Shown here piece by piece: positions 1 through 12,600 of a DNA stretch of 64,000 bases (positions within the stretch are counted from its first letter, which is position 1; each line of letters starts with the position of its first letter). The stretch lies in assembly GCF_050908995.1 (NCBI RefSeq), contig NC_135130.1, positions 4,891,001 through 4,955,000 of the forward strand. Reading direction: 5' to 3'. The DNA comes from Andrena cerasifolii. Lineage: Eukaryota > Arthropoda > Insecta > Hymenoptera > Andrenidae. The position numbers and the translations under genes are program-made. The notes below the pieces were generated by a model. The model was not told the origin of the DNA, did not search any database, and worked only from the letters and a program-made list of their open reading frames with translations.

Positions 1-1110
1 ACCTGACCGATGATCGACGGTGATACGCAGAAAGTAGAGGCCGCCTTCGCGCCTGGTTATAAATTTCTTTTGATTCGCGATCTCGGAAATGCTCGACTGC
101 TGACAGTTATTCGATCACCCTGTATGCGCAAGTTTCTTTTGTTACACGTCCGAGATAAGATCTACGCCTGTAACATCAGCGTGACTAGAGAAGAACCAAA
201 GAGCGTAGCTCTGCTCCATCCTGATTTCCATTCGAGGAAACAATCTGCATGCACGCACGAACTTCTGTTCCAACAAACGATCCTTCGAAGGCCGCCCAGG
301 CAATTATAAATATGTAAACGAGCGTTTGCTGTTCGTTAACTTCTTGTAGAAAGCAGGATCGCTTCGGAGACGTAGGGAAAACTGGCGCTTGAAAATTACT
401 GCAGGATCCAGGCCCGAGCACACTTTCCATCGAGTTACATTCGATACTTCTCCCAGCCATCGCGGAACAGTGGAGAACTCGGTGGGCTTCCCTCGTCCGG
501 ATAGGTGACAGATAATTTACTCAGAATGGACACCGAATTTAGCAAATTTAAGGGGGTATTCTACTGTGACTGGTGATTTCTTTATCCGTTGTCAGGATTT
601 TTTTTTTAATGGACTTAATGAAAGATTTAATGGCAGATTAGGTGTAAGTAGAATCTTCTTCGCTAAAACTGTTTGCAAAACTTTAAACGCGTCTTTCTCA
701 AAACGGTGTTTTACGAAATGGTTGCTACGATATTCTAAATTCTTGTGTCTATCGTTCGTAACAGAATTAGGCCAAAATATTTTTTTCTTCTAATTTTTTT
801 TTAATTTCACAGCCCGAAAAAGGCGAAGAAAAATTGCAAAAGTGGTCATTTAATTTTCAAATTGCAGCTATTTTAAGAGTTTCTGAAATTACAAACCAAA
901 TCTGCTATCAACGATAGTCAGGCCCGAATAATTTAAGAATCTTTTTGGGTTTTTCATTTCGGATGAACAGAATGTTCAGAATCTTGGCAACAAATCGAGC
1001 CATTTTTGTCGAGGTGGTCGACTTCCATGGGCTGTGGCGCCACCTTTACTTCATATTTTCAACCAAAAAAAATATTTATCCACAGTTTAAGATATAATTG
1101 ATGTAGGGGA

Positions 1111-1680
1111 GACCGGGGTTAGTTGATACAGGGGGCAAGTTGATACAGACGAATTATCTCGACACCGTATATGTGCTCCATTTGAGCGAGATATATGGTG
1201 ATTGTTGTCCAATTCTTTCCTACGATCCAGCGTACGTGTGTGTACGAGTATTGACGTTAACAATCGTTTTTTAACTGTTTTCGTTTATATAGAGAAAAAG
1301 TAAATAGTTTGGATACATCCAATTTTTTCATTCATTTTTGTACGTATTTTCTCAAGTTTTTGCTTACTATATATTAAAGAGGAAGGACCAAAGTATATTT
1401 TGGCATATTTGTTATTAAGCAATTAATTCAAATAAAAAATAAAAAAATTGAAAACAGAATAGCGTATCAACTAGCCCCGCAGTGGGGTAAATTGATACAT
1501 TTTACCATCTTTCAAATAACATTATTTCATGCATTTTGCATGTATTTTCTCAACTTTTCATTTACGATATATTAAAGAGGAAAGACCAAAGTATATTTTA
1601 GCACACTTGTTATCAAATAATTAATTCAAACAAAAATGAAAAAAATTGAAAACTGAAAAACGTATCAACTAGCCCCAGTC
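1111..1680. repeat. Palindromic element with internal direct duplication
   Basis: The ends are inverted copies (GACCGGGGTTAGTTGATAC against GTATCAACTAGCCCCAGTC). Inside, about 145 bp is present twice in direct orientation (about 1335-1480 and 1527-1677, sharing ATATATTAAAGAGGAA and similar). No coding capacity; looks like a non-autonomous element. Confidence 0.7.
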
Positions 1681-3587
1681 AGTAAAAAGTCCAGCATAAA
1701 CATCTTTCATTAAGTCCATAAAAAAAATCCCGAAAAAAGTAGAATATCCCCCTAAGTTTGCTGATATGATTAGGCACTAGAGGATCGAAAATAGAGTTTA
1801 GCAGGTCCACCAAATACCTTTACAAATGCCAGAGAGTGGGGCTATCAGATTAGTGACTAGAATAGTGAAAGAAACAGTGCCACGTTTGCGAACCAAGAAA
1901 AGCTAAAGACACGCCACAAAAGAAAACCCCGAATCTACGTCCCTTCTCATTTAATGTAGAAGACCAACTACGTGTTTTCTGTAAATAGAAACTAAGCTTG
2001 TACACAATAAAAGCGATTGTACGAAAGGTTCTTCCGTCCTAGGTCGCTGGTAGGAAAACGATTCTCCTCTAATCCGCGGTGAACCGCGGATTGTGCGCGC
2101 GGCAATTAGCCCCTCGAGGCAATTAATAAGTAAGCTAGATGGGATCGTGTTCCGTGCATTACGCGCGCCCCTCGTTTCGTCTCCCGGAGCAGGAAAGACG
2201 CGCGGGCCCTAGGGGACAATGAACGCCACCCCGAGGATCCTTCGATGGTAATGCCCGGGCACAATAACTCGTTAGCAATCGAGTTCAGCAGACATCTTAA
2301 CGAGGCGACGAAAGCATCCGCGTGCTCTGTGCCTCGAGCCAAGGTTGCCATTCCTGTTAACAATTAAACCAGCGAAACGGGGAAAAGATCGTCGCGCCAG
2401 AGTTGCAGAGATCGAATCTGCTCCTCTAACGAGAACACTGCTACCGCGGCGTTGGCATATTCTACGGCAACTTTATCCGAGGCCTGCTTCTAACAAGTAC
2501 CTGACTGCTGATTCTCCACTGCTTATCTCGGCATTCGTCGAACTGGGTATGCAAGTACTTACATTGTACGAGTGGAGAGGCGAAGGAAGTATTACAAGGC
2601 TTGCTAAATGGCTGCAGAATAATTAGTTGCTGAATATTAATTATTCAAGGAGTGCGCGCTTCTGTTGCCATTAAAATCTTCACGCCAGAGTAACAGAGGT
2701 GTTTTTGAGCCGCTTCCACGAAGAGGGAAAAAGAAACAGGACTTTCCTGTTGTTTAAACGATTAATGCCTCAAGCGTTTGTTCCGGCCGTTTCATTAATT
2801 TTTAATTAATCACTAATTCACGGAGATGTCTACGGTCCGCTGAAGTGCAGCGTGTTTGTTTTACTGCACCGATCGCTATCTGCATACGCTGCTCGCCACT
2901 TCGTCGGCAGCCTCGCGGTGTGTGCCATTTTTTTTTTTTACGCCTTGCGATATTATTCGTTAACGAATTCGGTCTGCTTATTCTAATTGCGGGATTTCTC
3001 TGAAGGAGGTCTATTAGAGTGGGCGTGCTTTAACGTAATTAGCCATTCTCTTGGCGCCCGGTCGGTGGTGCATTATCGTTACCATTAAGATTCATATCTT
3101 TGCGGTGCCTACGACTCGAAATATTTTTTTTCTGAATTCCTATTAGTACGCATATGCTTTATAATCGCTGACATGACGCGTTTGGGTCGCGTGGGTCCAT
3201 TTTCAGCCATCCTGAATATAAAATTACATGTGTTGCTTACCATGAGTAGGGAAAAAGCTGGCAATGTGGAACGCTACGAAATATGGAACTTCGTACCTAA
3301 TATTTCGATGAAGAAATAACGAACTCTTCGGGTAATCGTGTGTACTAGATCCAGGGCTTGAAGCGGATCCGAAAATAACTGTTTAAAACTGTTATATAAT
3401 GGTTCTGATTAAAACGGTTATGGGGAACTTTTATTCCAAATAACTGTTACGAAGAACCGAAATTTCCAACTGTTACCTGTTTCGGTTACGGTTCCTATTT
3501 CCCTCTTCATATCAGTTCCATAACAGATGATTTATTAGTCCACAAAGTGCAAGGCAACATTTATTTAGAATAATTATTGGATTAAAT

Positions 3588-3972
3588 TATTTATGATTTT
3601 TGAGGTTGTTTAGATCACTTCGGAAAAAATACATCAAACATCGATGAATCTGAAAAATAAAAACAGAATCTTGTAAAATAGTGTTGCCATTATAGTCTGT
3701 CGGGAGAAATTTTTTAATTTCAAGAAAACAAACAATTTATGACACTTTAAAGTTAAAGAAATCTGTCTCATGCGAAATTTCACTCGGTAATTGTTTATTT
3801 CTTTTAAATTAAAAATTTGGGCTCGACAGACTACCATGGCAACATTATTTTACAAAATCTCATTTTATTCTTCAGATCCATCGATGTTTCAAGGAGATAT
3901 CATGCCGACCATGAAGCGGTATTTTTTCCTGTAGTGATCTAAAGAACCTCAAAAATCAGAAATAATTTATAA
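3588..3972. repeat. Inverted repeat element
   Basis: Arms of about 140 bp, e.g. TTTTTGAGGTTGTTTAGATCAC on the left against GTGATCTAAAGAACCTCAAAAA on the right, meeting near 3720-3830 around GTTGCCAT/ATGGCAAC. Its right end runs into the 31-bp tandem repeat. Confidence 0.7.
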
Positions 3973-4118
3973 TACTACAAAAATTATTGTAAATAATTTA
4001 TAATACTACAAAAAATATTGTAAATAATTTATAATACTACAAAAATTATTGTAAATAATTTATAATACTACAAAAATTATTGTAAATAATTTATAATACT
4101 ACAAAAATTATTGTAAAT
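3960..4118 (+). repeat. 31-bp tandem repeat, about five copies
   Basis: Unit beginning ATTATTGTAAATAATTTATA and ending ATACTACAAAA, almost identical between copies, so recent. It resembles the sequence just outside the left arm of the neighbouring palindrome (3565-3590), so it may be an expanded element end. Confidence 0.85.
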
Positions 4119-5067
4119 AATTTTCCTTGCACTACATTGACATAGAAATCATGTGTAATAAGTATTTTGTTTTATTTATTTATTAAAACCTTTAAAAAAA
4201 TCCTAAAGTCATTCCTTTTCGCTGTGGCTGGAAGTATGCAACCCCTTATAGCAGGTCTGGGTTAAGTTTACCTATGAGCTAAATTAGGTACACATGCCAT
4301 AACGTATATAACATAAATATCTTAGAATGGGCCATTTTTATTTTTTTTACTAATTTTATTTCCAAGACAAGTCGACCCTGGGTTGGGTCTAATAATTATT
4401 CAGGCGAAATCCAGTTTTCGGTGATGGCCATTGAGCACAATCTACCAAGGACAGGTTGTTAATTAGAGTGTTATCTTATATAAAAAAAAGCGAGATATAT
4501 CAACAGTATTCAAGGTGTCCTGTTAGGGATAGCTCCATTGTGTGCGCCATAATGGATTCATTAAATTCAGAAACGGTAAATTGGAGCGAGTTAGAACTAG
4601 CACAAGTCTTGAATAGAATGCATTGTTCCTTAGAAATTATGCAGAGACAGGCTGATACATTCGTGGATTAAACGGGTTAGATTTAATTTAGTTGGAGATA
4701 CATCTAGACACCATTTTGCAGGTATCATATGCAATATTCTTCTCTGCAGATCCAACTTGCGATATTACACTTTCCCATTCAACATTAAATGCTGGATTTA
4801 GCAATTCATGAATGACATCTCTAACGAATGGAGTGAATTAACTGTACTTCATTCTACTTTAAAAAAACTAATACTAATATATAGAAAATCTAAAGGGGGG
4901 ATACGAAAGCAATTCAGCTTTCTAACTTCTTTTGTATACGTATGTACATATATCGTAAAAGCAAGGTGGCAGAAAAATGAATATATTCTGTTAAATATTT
5001 CTCGAATATCCTTATGGCAGTGTATCAAACATTCGCTGACAATTTGTAGCGATAGATTTATACATAA

Positions 5068-5430
5068 CTAGCAAACTACCCCCGCGCTTCGCTTCGGGCC
5101 AAAGAGATATTAAGGACTGAATGAAAACACATTCCACTACTTTTCACCACCCCTTAGGGGTTGATTAGGACAAAATCCTGAAATTGGTTTTTAGGCATTT
5201 AGGTGGGTAACCGTTGTAAATAAAAATCAAGTTGATATCTAATCGGGCCTAAGAAATAATAAGAAGTCTGAGAAAACATATTTCACCCCATGTTACCCCC
5301 TTTGGGCTGGAATTTAAAAAAATCCCTTCTTATGGAGCACCTACATCGCAGAAGGAATATATCCTCCGGATTTCATGTTTCTAGGGTCAGGGGTTTGGGC
5401 TGGACGTTGATGAATCAGTGAGACAACGAT
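5068..5430 (-). mobile_element. Possible Helitron-type 3' end
   Basis: Read on the minus strand, a short hairpin (CCCGAAGCGAAGCGCGGG) is followed by GTAGTTTG and CTAG then T, the CTRR-T ending of Helitrons. A similar ending lies at 9300-9329. The 5' end was not found, so the outer limit is a guess. Confidence 0.35.
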
Positions 5431-5585
5431 TATGTAAGTATAAATGAACTTGGGTTTCTATAATAATTTTTCAAAATTCCGAACAGTTAACACGTTCCAT
5501 GCCACGGTGAAAATTCTCTGTATTGGATTATAGAAAGCAACAAGAAGAATAGATTGCGATATTCAATTACACAAAAGCAGTAGTT

Positions 5586-5660
5586 CAGTGATTCCCAACT
5601 TGTAGCTCGCGACCCAAGTGGGTCACGAAGTGTTTCTTGAGGGGTCGCCACGGTCAGTGC
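5586..5660 (+). mobile_element. hAT-like terminal inverted repeat, solitary end
   Basis: CAGTGATTCCCAACTTG followed by CTCGCGACCC and GGGGTCGCC is the CAGTG...GGGTCGCGACC type of end shared with the element at 38321-38581. No matching right end was found, so this is a truncated copy. Confidence 0.5.
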
Positions 5661-6491
5661 CGGTTTAAAGGTGAAATTAGGCGGGACGTGGATCGGCGAG
5701 CTTGGCACGAACGAGACTTGGGCCTTAGGGACTTAGGGCCCGGCCAGTTGGGCGATCGCCGGGGGCGCGAAATCTGTAGGGGCGCCGCTAACTAATGCTC
5801 CCCCTCCTGTTCATTTATTTATATATTATAGATTCGTCAAGCAGAAAGCTGCTAATTAATGTTTGTTTGTTTTTATTGTTTTCCTGTGTTTTAAGCAGGA
5901 TGGCGTTTCAAGCTTATTTTTGCTTACATTGCCCAACGAACACTATTAGTCCCATTTTTTTTGTTCCCTCCTCTCTCCTTCGGGTCCCAGCAGCAGCAGC
6001 GCACCGGGAGAAAGGTGGTCACCCATCTTTCCCCAGTACACCGCCCCGTGATGCTTAACTTCGGTGATCTAACGAGAACCGGTGTTTTCCATCACGGCTA
6101 CGGCCGCTGGTGGCGCTGCTAATTAATTTTCGAGCACTTGGATGCGCGCTATAATAATCTAGCCCGGGGTGCCGGTGTGCTAAAACTGACACTGTCCACG
6201 GTTATGTTTACTTGACGATTTTTAGCACTTTTTTTACTTTAATATGGTTACATTGCCATAGTCTGTTAATAACGCAACACTGATTTTTCATAAATGAAAG
6301 GAATGATATCTTTGCCTTACCTTATATTTTAATTTCGACGCTGAATTCAAATACACTTCATTCCTTCGATTGAAAGTTTCACTGCCTCGCTCTAATTAAT
6401 CTATTTCATAATAAATATCGCGGCACGCTGACGCCGATTCAAAGCAGACTTACGAATATAAAGAGAAGAGCATGCAAGAGCACAGACTCAC

Positions 6492-6698
6492 CCATGATTC
6501 CTTAAAGATCTTGTTGGCGATGATGCTGGTGCTCTCGAAAATGTCCCTACCGGGTCCTGAGGCGAAGCACATCTCCTTCTTCCCCGGACAAGTGTACTGC
6601 TCCGAGCAATTCTTCCCCGAGAACTCGCACTTGGGGCCACGAGTGTTGGGCGAAACGTCGCCCAAATTGGTGGATGCGAACGCAGCCACGAATGGCCC
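6492..6698 (-). CDS. CDase: Neutral ceramidase exon 6 (nucleophile serine)
   Basis: Codes residues 266-334: GPFVAAFASTNLGDVSPNTRGPKC and GKKEMCFASGPGRDIFESTSIIA. GDVSPN carries Ser 281, the catalytic serine position known from bacterial and human ceramidases. Four cysteines probably pair. Acceptor AATTTAG, donor TGG|GTGAGT, phase 0. This is the last exon found. Confidence 0.93.
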
Positions 6699-9600
6699 CT
6701 AAATTCCAACGAATACGTCGCTATTACAGCTTCCAGTTGGGGGGGCGCCTTTTCAGCGAACTTTCCTCGCGACGCACAAGCACATTCGCGCTCGCTGTTT
6801 CCAATATACCCCTCAGCGTTGGTGGAACTTTATTTGAAACTCCAGGTAACAGTCGGACAAGTCATTTCCAAGTTTGATGAAAAATTTAATTCATCTTCGT
6901 GGGAGTGGAAAGTTAAAGTCGCTTTGCTAGCTGCGCGAGTAATTGTCTGGCCGGGAATTAATGGGCTTAATGGATCAGGCTTGACAAAGTTCCGAATGAA
7001 GTTGCGTTACGGTGTATGGAAATATGGACGAAACGATTCGCTCGACATTCCGACGTGAACTGTGTGTCCTACCGGTTTGTAGGCGAATTTGAAACGGTTA
7101 GAGGCAACTGTATTTTGGGCGTCGCTTTCGCGACATGGGCTTGTGTGTATCTGGTCTAGCGAAACCTTTTCCCATTTCACGGGTAAACTTTTATTGCGAT
7201 GTACTCGAAGGAACTTATCTATGGCTCACTGAAGCTGACAAGGGAACATCGCGAACCCGCACTCGCCGATTGGAACGCAACTTTGTGGGTTTATTGGGAC
7301 CTGACATCCGTCACCATGACATCTGGTGGCGGAAAGTAGAAGCGCTTGTTGGGTACACATCAATCCCTGTCCGTCCTCGTGCCGTTGCATAAAATTCCGC
7401 TGGGCAGGATATGAACCTACCCAATCACACATACTCTGCATAGAAAGGAACATTTCCGCAAAAAACTACATTATTGCAATTACTACACATGTAGCTTGTA
7501 CCCATACCGGCGCCATCTTGGCTAGGCCCCGCCACCATGTCAGATCCCAATACAAGAAGGCCCAATCGCCCTTCGGAGGTGTGCAACCTAACCTTAAAGA
7601 CAAATAGGTTTTCCAACTTTCTCGCGTATAACTCCCAAAGTATAAGAGACAGAAAAAAATGTTTGAAACAAAAATTTAATAGTACAATAAGCGCTGTAAA
7701 CTTGCGTTAACAAATTTTTTAAAAGAGTGTAAAAAAGATAAATACCTGCCGAATTTTTTTTTTTTTAAATTTTGTCAACGCAAGTTTGCAGCGCTTATTG
7801 TACCATTAAGCTTTTGTTTGAAACATTTTTTGCTGTCTCTTATACTTTAGGAGTTATACGCGAAAAAGTGGAGGTGCCTATTTGACTTTGAGGTTATTTT
7901 TAACACCCGTAAAGGGCGATTGGGTACGAATGAAGCACACCGTTGTTTTTGTCTTGAGTCACTCTATAAACTCACTAAGTTACGTTCCAATCGGCGAGTA
8001 AGGATTTGCGGTGTTCCCTTCTGAGGTCAGAAAATACATTTTCTGCATGTTTCATCCACAGTGCATCTGATTTCGTAATTAAATCTGAGAGTGATCAATA
8101 GAATAATAGATCACCAGGTCAGTGAATCATTATTGGTGATGATAGCAGTGTGTTCTCAGGCCTCTGACGAAGTTAAGTAACCGATAGATCATCACAGTAA
8201 TTACACTGACCCTAGAGAACCTTTAAGTCTCTGATCTGCTCACAAAAGTCCCTACCAGTTCTGAGATCTTTTAAGATTCTTAGAAACTTCAAAGGTTTCA
8301 AATAATTATTCATTCTCCCTAATTCCTTCTAACAATGCAGTTGGAAAATGTCTAAACTACCCACTGTAGGTACTACTGCTACTACACTATCCCATTCTAA
8401 TCATTGCACAACCTTTTAAGTTAGCACACCACAAGAACAGCCTCACCTTGCCAACTAAGGAATCCTTGTTCATGGATTTCTCGAAGAGGATCGAGGCATA
8501 GCCAACGTTGTCACTGGACACCAAGTGATTGGTGTTGTTCATGCTAGTCGGGTGCACTGCGAACCAATTGATCACACCCAACGGCTTGTCGTCTGCCCCG
8601 ATGAACTGCATTTGCGTCAGGACCTTATCGACATTGTGTTTGTACCTGAGGATAACGAAGATGAATTAAATTCTCGACGATAGGACAGTCCGTTGGCTCG
8701 TCTGTGCGTGTGACTGCTCACCTATCCCTTTCTGACTTCGGATTATTGAGGTAAGCCAGAGGACTTCTGTTGATATTGGCACCGAGCACCTCCCCATGTC
8801 TGACGAAGATCCGACCTGGCACGATGGAATCGTGGGCACGTTCGATGCTCTGGAATGTTTACAATTTAACATTGGAACTGGTGTGGAAGAATGGAGTCTA
8901 TCGATCTTAAAACACTTTTATATTTCGCTATTTGATAATGATAGAGAAGAAGTAATATATTGAGATGGTGCATATGAATTTGCCTATTGTAGATACCGCA
9001 AATGTTCCTTTCTTATGGTAGGGATACAAACGCAGTTGAATACCTGGCGGTAAAGATGTTGTATGTTACAAACCCGGAATTTCACAAGAGTGTTTTAAAC
9101 TTTCTCAATATATTAATAAGAATCTTAATATATAAGGCAGGAAGTGTCTGTGTGTTTGTCTGTCGGCTAAAACCTTCCGAACGGTAAACTCCGGGGTCAC
9201 GAAATGTGTCCTAGCTCGTTATGCCTAGGTAATCCAGATGAATGTGACTATTTTGACAAAAAATAAATAAATTTTTTTTTAAAAAAAATCCGAATCTAAA
9301 TTTCGGGCCAAGCCGAGTAGTAAAGCTAGTAGGTATTTCATAAAAAAAAATCTTTTGTGAAATGTAACATAGGTACACTGTTTTTCCCGCCGGTTATTAT
9401 TAATAATAATAATATTATTAATAATAATATTATTATTAATAATAATAATATTATTAATAATAATAATATTATTATTAATAATAATTTATTATTAAAAATA
9501 ATTATTAATAATATATTGAGAATCTTTAAAACGCTCTCCTGTGAAATTCCGGATTTGTAACAAAAACGTTTTCTTCCCACCTGGTATTCAATCGCTAATG

Positions 9601-12600
9601 CTGGTTTACAACTCGAGAAATGTCACTGAACCTCAGAAAAGATAAAACAGTTAAAAGGCAAAAAATATTTTCATTCAAACTTCCCTACCCAAAATGGCAA
9701 TTTCATATACACCAACCTAATATTATAGAAGGGGTTGATTTTTCATAACGAACCCTCTGATACTAATGAAATTTAATGGTACAATAAATGTGTCTGTGGG
9801 TTCACTAGATTAGGAACCACCTGTGCTGAAAACACGTCGACGTGAAATTATTGCTTTACTAAAATGTATACAAGCAAACGTGGTTCGCGTGACGCTCACC
9901 TTTGTTATCCCTTTAACAAGCGCATCGAACGTTTCCTGAACGAAGCCGAAGGCCGTGATATCGAATAGCAGGTCCAGCATGAAGCCACCCGGGGTGGAGT
10001 GCGAGTGAGTGCCACTGATCATCAGATTCTTCTCTGTGTAGATATTGCCGAATTGCTTTTGTAGGTTGTCCAGCACCTGAGGCAATAAGGACAGTGTCAT
10101 CATAACTCATCCGAGATGTCACTGGGTCAACGAAGTTCAATGACTCGCGTTCAATTTAAACCTATCCTCGAATATCTAAGCATTTTCGAACTGTTGCGAT
10201 CTTGTTTTATCAGCTGGCAACGTGTCATCGATAAAAATTTATGTTCCTTCATTCAGGGGGGTGGGGGGGGGGGGGGAGGGGAGATAAATAGATTGATCAA
10301 TAAAGCAGAAACAAATATTGATGGCGATTCATATCACTGCTGGTTCTCTCTAACGAAATTATTACCAAATGAACCATTGGTAATTATTTACCAAAGGACC
10401 GCACCGATTTCGATGTCCCTGGAATATATTGTCGGGGGACATGATTCTGAACAACTTTCTCCTATATGTGTTACCGTCACTCGGCTTTAGTTGCCGAGAT
10501 ATTCGCAAAAAATCGTGATCGGTAGTTGGTTTGGATTAGGTTTAGATGATTTAGCGGCCCCCCCGAGGGGTGCTGCCAACTTTTGGGTTGCTGCCAACTT
10601 TTGGGTTGCTGCCAACTTTTGGGTTGCTGCCAACTTTTGGGTTGCTGCCAACTTTCAGGGTGCTGCCAACTTTCGGGTGCTGTCAACTTTCAGGGTGCTG
10701 TCAACTTTCAGGGTGCTGCCAACTTTTGGGGTGCTGTCAACTTTTGGGGTGCTGTCAACTTTTGGGGTGCTGTCAACTTTCGGGGTGCTGCCAACTTTTG
10801 GGGTGCTGTCAACTTTTGGGGTGCTGTCAACTTGTTGGTGGCTACACCATCTAACCCGAACCAACCACCGATCACAGTTTTTTGCCAATATCTCGAAAAC
10901 TACCGAAAACAGTGTTTTGCAAATATCTCGAAAACTAGACCCGAGCGACGGTAGCATGTATAGGAAAAAGTTGTTCCAAATGTCAACTCTGACAACATAT
11001 TTCAAGGCCATCAAAATCTGTGAGGGCAGGCAGTGTTTAAATTTCGATTAAAAAATTGATGGGAAGTGACGGGGTAGCTTATAGCCCTGATTAAATGCTA
11101 CTGTTAGGCTCCATACCGTAAGGCAATTGTCCAGAAAACGAAGGTATATTCTCGAGGGATCGGTTCAATAGGGCAGAGAATTAATCGAAGGCCACTGACG
11201 CGAGACGTTCAAATCGAGGGACGATTTAGTGAAATCGACGAATCTGTGAAAGAAAAGAAGAGGAAGCAGAGGATTACCGACTCGCGAACGCCGTTCCCCA
11301 TCATGGCGCTGTCCACGCTGACGAAGACGAACCTCTGCTCGCCATCGTCTATGATGAACGCGCGAGAGAATGTTCGCAGATGCAGTCCTGATCCCTTCTG
11401 ATCGATTTTCGCGTAGCCCATCTGGAAAGCAAACAATTCTTTCGAAGCCTGCCGCTAGCCACCCGCAACGGGAAGGCAAGATTCTTTTGTTTGCGCATTC
11501 CTACGTCGTTCTCTGCTCCTTCTACTCGCTAGAAGTTATTTCCTTTAGCTTTGTGGTGAAAGAGGTACGATCAATGACATTCAACTAAACAATAATTTGA
11601 AATGATATTTGTCTGATGATTTGCAGTAAACCATAAATTGATAAAAACGAGCTTTACAGTCATAGGATTCTTCAGAAGTCTCAGAACACACTAAATATTC
11701 CAACATGATACCTGAAGCTGACACTGGAAGTTACTTAGCACGCGATAACGAATATCAAATTTAATTATTGCTGTCATCACTGTGTAAGGTTTGAAAGAAG
11801 CGATGGTCACTGCTTTCAGGGGTGAATCCACACCTCTGGATCGGTGGAGATTTGTAAAAAACTTGCTGCCAAATTGTTTATATCATTGAAAATTAAAGTT
11901 ATTTTTTTTATATCAACATTATCAAATTTTGTTTAGGAAACGATGTGTTTGCGACGTATGGTTCTTTTTAAACTTTTTCTCCTTTAAGCGAGCAGAATAG
12001 GCTATGTAAAAAAATTAACCCTTCGTGGTCGCACGGGGTGCATCGCACCCCAGTCAATTTTTATTCTTTGCCAATATTTCTGTAAGCTTTTATACCTTTA
12101 TATTAAAATTTAAAAATTTAGTCAATTTTAACAAAAAAAATCGCTTTTTTCCACAACTATTTTTTCACCTACAAATTTCATCACATCAAAATTTACATTG
12201 CTAGAAACAGACTACTAGAGCACGATTTTTTAATCTGTACGAATGTACAATTAACACTGAAAAGTTAAAAGATTCAAAAATACGAAAATGGCACTCAAAA
12301 TCTCCGCGAACTCCACGTGGCCAATTTGTGATTATAAGAAGGCGTAACCACGAAGGGTTACAATCATTTTAAACGGTATAAACAATTTTGCAGCAAGCTT
12401 TTCACCCCTGAAAGTAGTGACCACCACTTTTTTAACAACCTGTACAGAAATGAAAAAAAAACTTTATATGAGGCAATCGGCGCAATAGTGGCGTAACCCC
12501 AAAACTTTAATTTTCAGATAACGGCTAATGAAATTATTGACGTTTTAAAGTCGTTGCTTAAAAGGTCTAGTTTCAAGTACAAAGGTATGATTTTTTACAA

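Larger units (their letters stand above)
1..6491. other. No exon found; left flank, probably inside a long ceramidase intron
   Basis: I looked on the minus strand for the missing ceramidase half (for example the glycine-rich TTDGPGAF region and the GEFTTM region) and saw nothing like it. Somewhat GC-richer patches at 1-480 and 2040-2640 carry only short unmatched frames. 4456-5071 has two short plus frames (71 and 87 codons) with no family resemblance. The rest is AT-rich and partly palindromic. Confidence 0.6.
9023..9607. repeat. Inverted repeat element with internal microsatellite
   Basis: Left arm about 9023-9115 and right arm about 9500-9607 are inverted copies (for example GAATACCTGG against CCTGGTATTC and GTGAAATTCCGG against CCGGAATTTCAC). 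The core holds a possible Helitron end (up to 9329) and an AAT repeat (9397-9515). It lies in ceramidase intron 3. Confidence 0.65.

Noticed and set aside
3960..4118. CRISPR-like array
   Set aside because: Direct tandem repeat with no unique spacers, in an animal genome.
4456..5071. Two plus frames (71 and 87 codons) considered as a transposase remnant
   Set aside because: No DDE, zinc finger or dimerisation motif could be recognised; too little to call.
7135..7607. Overlapping frames inside ceramidase intron 5
   Set aside because: They lie in or beside a foldback element (7240-8020), on both strands, with no similarity to ceramidase.
10491..11051. 186-codon open frame over the 18-bp tandem array
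   Set aside because: Produced by a repeat with unit length divisible by three; open frames exist in all three plus frames and on the minus strand, and the product is a monotonous repeat.
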